NCBI RefSeq assembly: GCF_019734195.1
Contig: NZ_JAASHM010000008.1
Coordinates: 61,276 to 125,275, forward strand
Source of the DNA: Clostridium sp. K13
GTDB taxonomy: Bacteria > Bacillota > Clostridia > Clostridiales > Clostridiaceae
DNA length: 64,000 bases
Direction of reading: 5' to 3'
The position numbers and the translations under genes were made by a program. Below, one piece after another: positions 62,240 to 64,000 of the stretch (within the stretch, counting starts at the first letter, position 1; every line of letters starts with the position of its first letter). The notes under the pieces are model-generated. The model saw nothing but the letters and a program-made list of their open reading frames with translations, made no database searches and was not told the origin of the DNA.

Positions 62240-62401
62240 TTGATAGATAAATCTTATTTATATAATGTTCCTTCTAAAAACATTCTTAATAATTATAAAC
62301 CAAAAAATATGTCTAATGACTCTTTAGACAATTATCCTATTGACTCTATAGAAAATATGGTTATAAATTCTAATTTAGATAATGATACTTCTATAAAATA
62401 A
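62240..62401 (+). CDS. Possible small protein of 53 residues
   Basis: A TTG start at 62240 has AAGGAG 9 bases upstream. The product is MIDKSYLYNVPSKNILNNYK and then Asn-, Asp- and Ser-rich sequence ending NLDNDTSIK. It is divergent from nagR and ends 26 bases before a good terminator. I recognise no family. It is hydrophilic, with no signal peptide or membrane segment. The ribosome-binding site and terminator argue that it is a real gene, but the length leaves doubt. Confidence 0.5.
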   Translation: MIDKSYLYNVPSKNILNNYKPKNMSNDSLDNYPIDSIENMVINSNLDNDTSIK

Positions 62402-62426
62402 CACTATCGTAATATCAAAAAAGTAA

Positions 62427-62451
62427 AAAAGTAAGGTATAACCTTACTTTT
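62427..62451 (+). terminator. Terminator after the small gene, next to the IS end
   Basis: AAAAGTAAGGT (62427-62437) pairs with ACCTTACTTTT (62441-62451). The IS left end begins at the next base, so the T-tract is cut short by the insertion. Confidence 0.8.
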
Positions 62452-62544
62452 CAGACTGTTGACAAAGTGTCAACAGTCTTTAATTTTATACAAATATGTA
62501 ATATAATATAAAATATATTAATTTATTACATAGAGGTTTTACGA

Positions 62545-64000
62545 ATGATAAACGAAAGAAGAGAAGCACAAAATGAAATAGAAGTGGTTATGCTAGAACA
62601 ATTAGTTCCGCAAGACCATTTATTAAGGAAAATTGATAAATACATAGATTTTTCATTTATTAGAGAGTTAACTAAAGATTTGTATTGTCATACAAATGGT
62701 CGACCAGCAGTTGATCCAGTAGTACTATTTAAAATGTTATTTATAGGCTATCTTTATGGCATTCGCTCCGAAAGGCAACTAGTTAAAGATATAGAAGTAA
62801 ATTTAGCATATAGATGGTTTTTAGGATATTCAATTACCGAGAAAATTCCAGATTCATCTACAATAAGTCAAAATAGAATTAGAAGATTTAAAGGTACTGA
62901 TATTCCACAGAAAATATTTGATAATATAGTTCTTCAAGCTATGGAAAAAGGATTAGTTGGGGGTAAAATTCTTTATTCTGATTCAACTCATATAAAAGCA
63001 AATGCTAATAAGAGAAAATTTGAAAAAATTGAAGTAGAAGTAACACCAAAAGAATATATAGATCAATTAGATATTGATGTTAATGTAGATAGAGAAAATC
63101 ATAATAAAAACCCTTTAAAACCTAGAAAGCAAAAAGAAGAAACAAAACAAATTAAGAAAAGTACTACTGATCCTGATAGTGGTTACATGATGAGAGATAA
63201 TAAGCCAGAAGGATTTTTTTATTTAGATCATCGAACTGTAGATAGTAAAAATAATATAATTATGGATGTACATGTTACCCCTGGTAACGTCAGCGATAGC
63301 GAACCAATATTAAAAAGAATAGATAGAATTGAAGAAACATTTAATATAAAGCCTAAGTATCTTGGATTAGATGCAGGATATTCAACTAATCCTATTTTTA
63401 AAGGAATAACAGATAGAGATATAACACCAGTTATTGCATATAGACGTTCCCCTCATAAAAAAGGAATGTATACAAAAAATAAATACATATATGATTATGG
63501 TAAAGACATATATATTTGTCCAAATAATGTTGCATTAATATATAAAACAACGACTCGCGAAGGCTACAAAGAATATAGATGCTTTGAAGAAATATGCATG
63601 TGTTGTCCGCACAAAGATAAATGCCTTGGAGAAAAATCTAAATATAAAATAATTAGAAGACACGTTTGGGAAAACCATAAAGACGATAATAAAAATTTCC
63701 TTAGAACCGAGAAGGGAAAAGGTATTTACGATAGGAGAAAAGAGACAGTTGAGCGAAGCTTCGCAGATTCAAAAAATCTGCATGGGCTTCGCTATGCTCG
63801 CTTCCGCGGACGCGAAAAAGTGTCCGAGCAATGTCTACTAACTGCAGCAGTGCAGAATATGAAGAAGATAGCAACAAGACTATCTTTGTTATTTTCATAT
63901 GGTATTAGTAATTTTAATGATATTTTGAATTTTAAATTTTATCCACAACTAATAATAGAAAAACCCTCTGTTTTTAAACAGGGGGTTTTTCAACAAACTG
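62545..64000 (+). CDS. IS1182-family DDE transposase, no stop before the window end
   Basis: The ATG at 62545 follows a GAGG. At least 485 residues are open with no frameshift. The family blocks are EQLVPQDHLLRKID, GRPAVDPVVLFKMLFIGYLYGIRSERQLVKDIEVNLAYRWFLGY, ILYSDSTHIKANANK (first Asp), LGLDAGYSTNPIF (second Asp), a CxxC/C region (CMCCPHKDKC) and ERSFADSKNLHGLRYARFRG (Glu). The reading frame runs through the terminator-like hairpin at 63959-63990 and into the right inverted repeat. Confidence 0.9.
   Translation, partial: MINERREAQNEIEVVMLEQLVPQDHLLRKIDKYIDFSFIRELTKDLYCHTNGRPAVDPVVLFKMLFIGYLYGIRSERQLVKDIEVNLAYRWFLGYSITEKIPDSSTISQNRIRRFKGTDIPQKIFDNIVLQAMEKGLVGGKILYSDSTHIKANANKRKFEKIEVEVTPKEYIDQLDIDVNVDRENHNKNPLKPRKQKEETKQIKKSTTDPDSGYMMRDNKPEGFFYLDHRTVDSKNNIIMDVHVTPGNVSDSEPILKRIDRIEETFNIKPKYLGLDAGYSTNPIFKGITDRDITPVIAYRRSPHKKGMYTKNKYIYDYGKDIYICPNNVALIYKTTTREGYKEYRCFEEICMCCPHKDKCLGEKSKYKIIRRHVWENHKDDNKNFLRTEKGKGIYDRRKETVERSFADSKNLHGLRYARFRGREKVSEQCLLTAAVQNMKKIATRLSLLFSYGISNFNDILNFKFYPQLIIEKPSVFKQGVFQQT
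63959..63990 (+). terminator. Terminator-like hairpin at the IS right end
   Basis: AAACCC-CTGTTT pairs with AAACAG-GGGTTT with single-base bulges and is followed by TTTTT. It lies inside the 3' end of the transposase frame. Confidence 0.65.

Larger units (their letters stand above)
62452..64000 (+). mobile_element. IS1182-family insertion sequence, right end at or just beyond the window edge
   Basis: The left end CAGACTGTTGACAAA (62452-62466) and the inverted sequence read from position 64000 (CAGTTTGTTGAAAAA) agree at 12 of 15 bases, which gives about 1549 bases. Just inside the left end is a perfect 12-pair hairpin, AGACTGTTGACA with TGTCAACAGTCT (62453-62479), which may stop read-through into the transposase. 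The right boundary and any target duplication cannot be seen. Confidence 0.82.

Noticed and set aside
63752..63782. Clustered palindromes (GCGAAGCTTCGC and GCAGATT/AATCTGC) as an origin or recombination site
   Set aside because: They lie in the conserved transposase segment coding ERSFADSKNLHG and are explained by codon choice. No other support was seen.
63701..63898. Minus-strand frame of 65 codons
   Set aside because: It is inside the IS transposase, which is clearly coding on the other strand with DDE motifs.

Overview
The window is AT-rich and has the gene content and order of Clostridium sensu stricto (Firmicutes): spore-former genes (sigH, cwlD), class I two-subunit fumarase, a T-box in front of proS, zinc-type S14, L33 and L36, and the order cysS-mrnC-rlmB-yacP-sigH-tRNA-tuf-rpmG-secE-nusG-rplKAJL-rpoBC known from Bacillus and Clostridium. 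Nearly all genes are on the minus strand and are transcribed towards position 1. The genus is inferred from gene order and protein character; I could not run a search.

Layout. 1-1301: 5' part of ptsI. 1636-5009: class Ia ribonucleotide reductase (nrdA, nrdB) behind two NrdR boxes. 5326-10220: YitT membrane protein, fumarase subunits, CwlD amidase and a Na/Pi cotransporter. 10481-16310: rplM-rpsI behind a structured leader, truA, the ECF transporter energizing module (ecfA1-ecfA2-ecfT), and rplQ-rpoA. 16413-30783: the alpha, spc and S10 ribosomal clusters in one direction, including secY, adk, map, infA and a KOW-domain protein. 31581-36403: tuf copy 1, fusA, rpsG, rpsL and an L7Ae-like protein (str cluster). 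36555-47521: rpoC, rpoB, rplL, rplJ, rplA, rplK, nusG, secE, rpmG. 47697-49756: tuf copy 2, tRNA-Thr(GGT) and sigH. 49792-55008: yacP, rlmB, mrnC, cysS and proS. 55346-60379: ispD, yacL, a small unknown gene on the plus strand, disA and radA. 60651-62101: nagB-nagR. 62452 to the window end: an IS1182-type insertion sequence.

How it works together. This is the translation and transcription core of the chromosome (about 34 ribosomal proteins, four RNA polymerase or elongation subunits or factors, two EF-Tu genes, EF-G, IF-1 and the SecYE translocon). Most of the control that can be read is RNA-level autoregulation: an L10 leader with attenuator, an L13-type leader, two separate copies of a motif that resembles the L1 site of 23S rRNA (before rplK and before rplA), and unassigned structured leaders before rpsJ, rpsM, rpoB and rpsG. 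DNA-level control can be read at nrdA (NrdR) and nagR-nagB (a DasR/NagR-type operator over the -35).

The most interesting points are the duplicated L1-mimic, the large multi-hairpin rpsJ leader, the two tuf genes that differ at protein level only by Ile/Asn at residue 223 of a strongly conserved loop, and a small Cys-rich MazG-like protein of unknown role next to disA. I did not find a defence system, CRISPR array, prophage or biosynthetic cluster.
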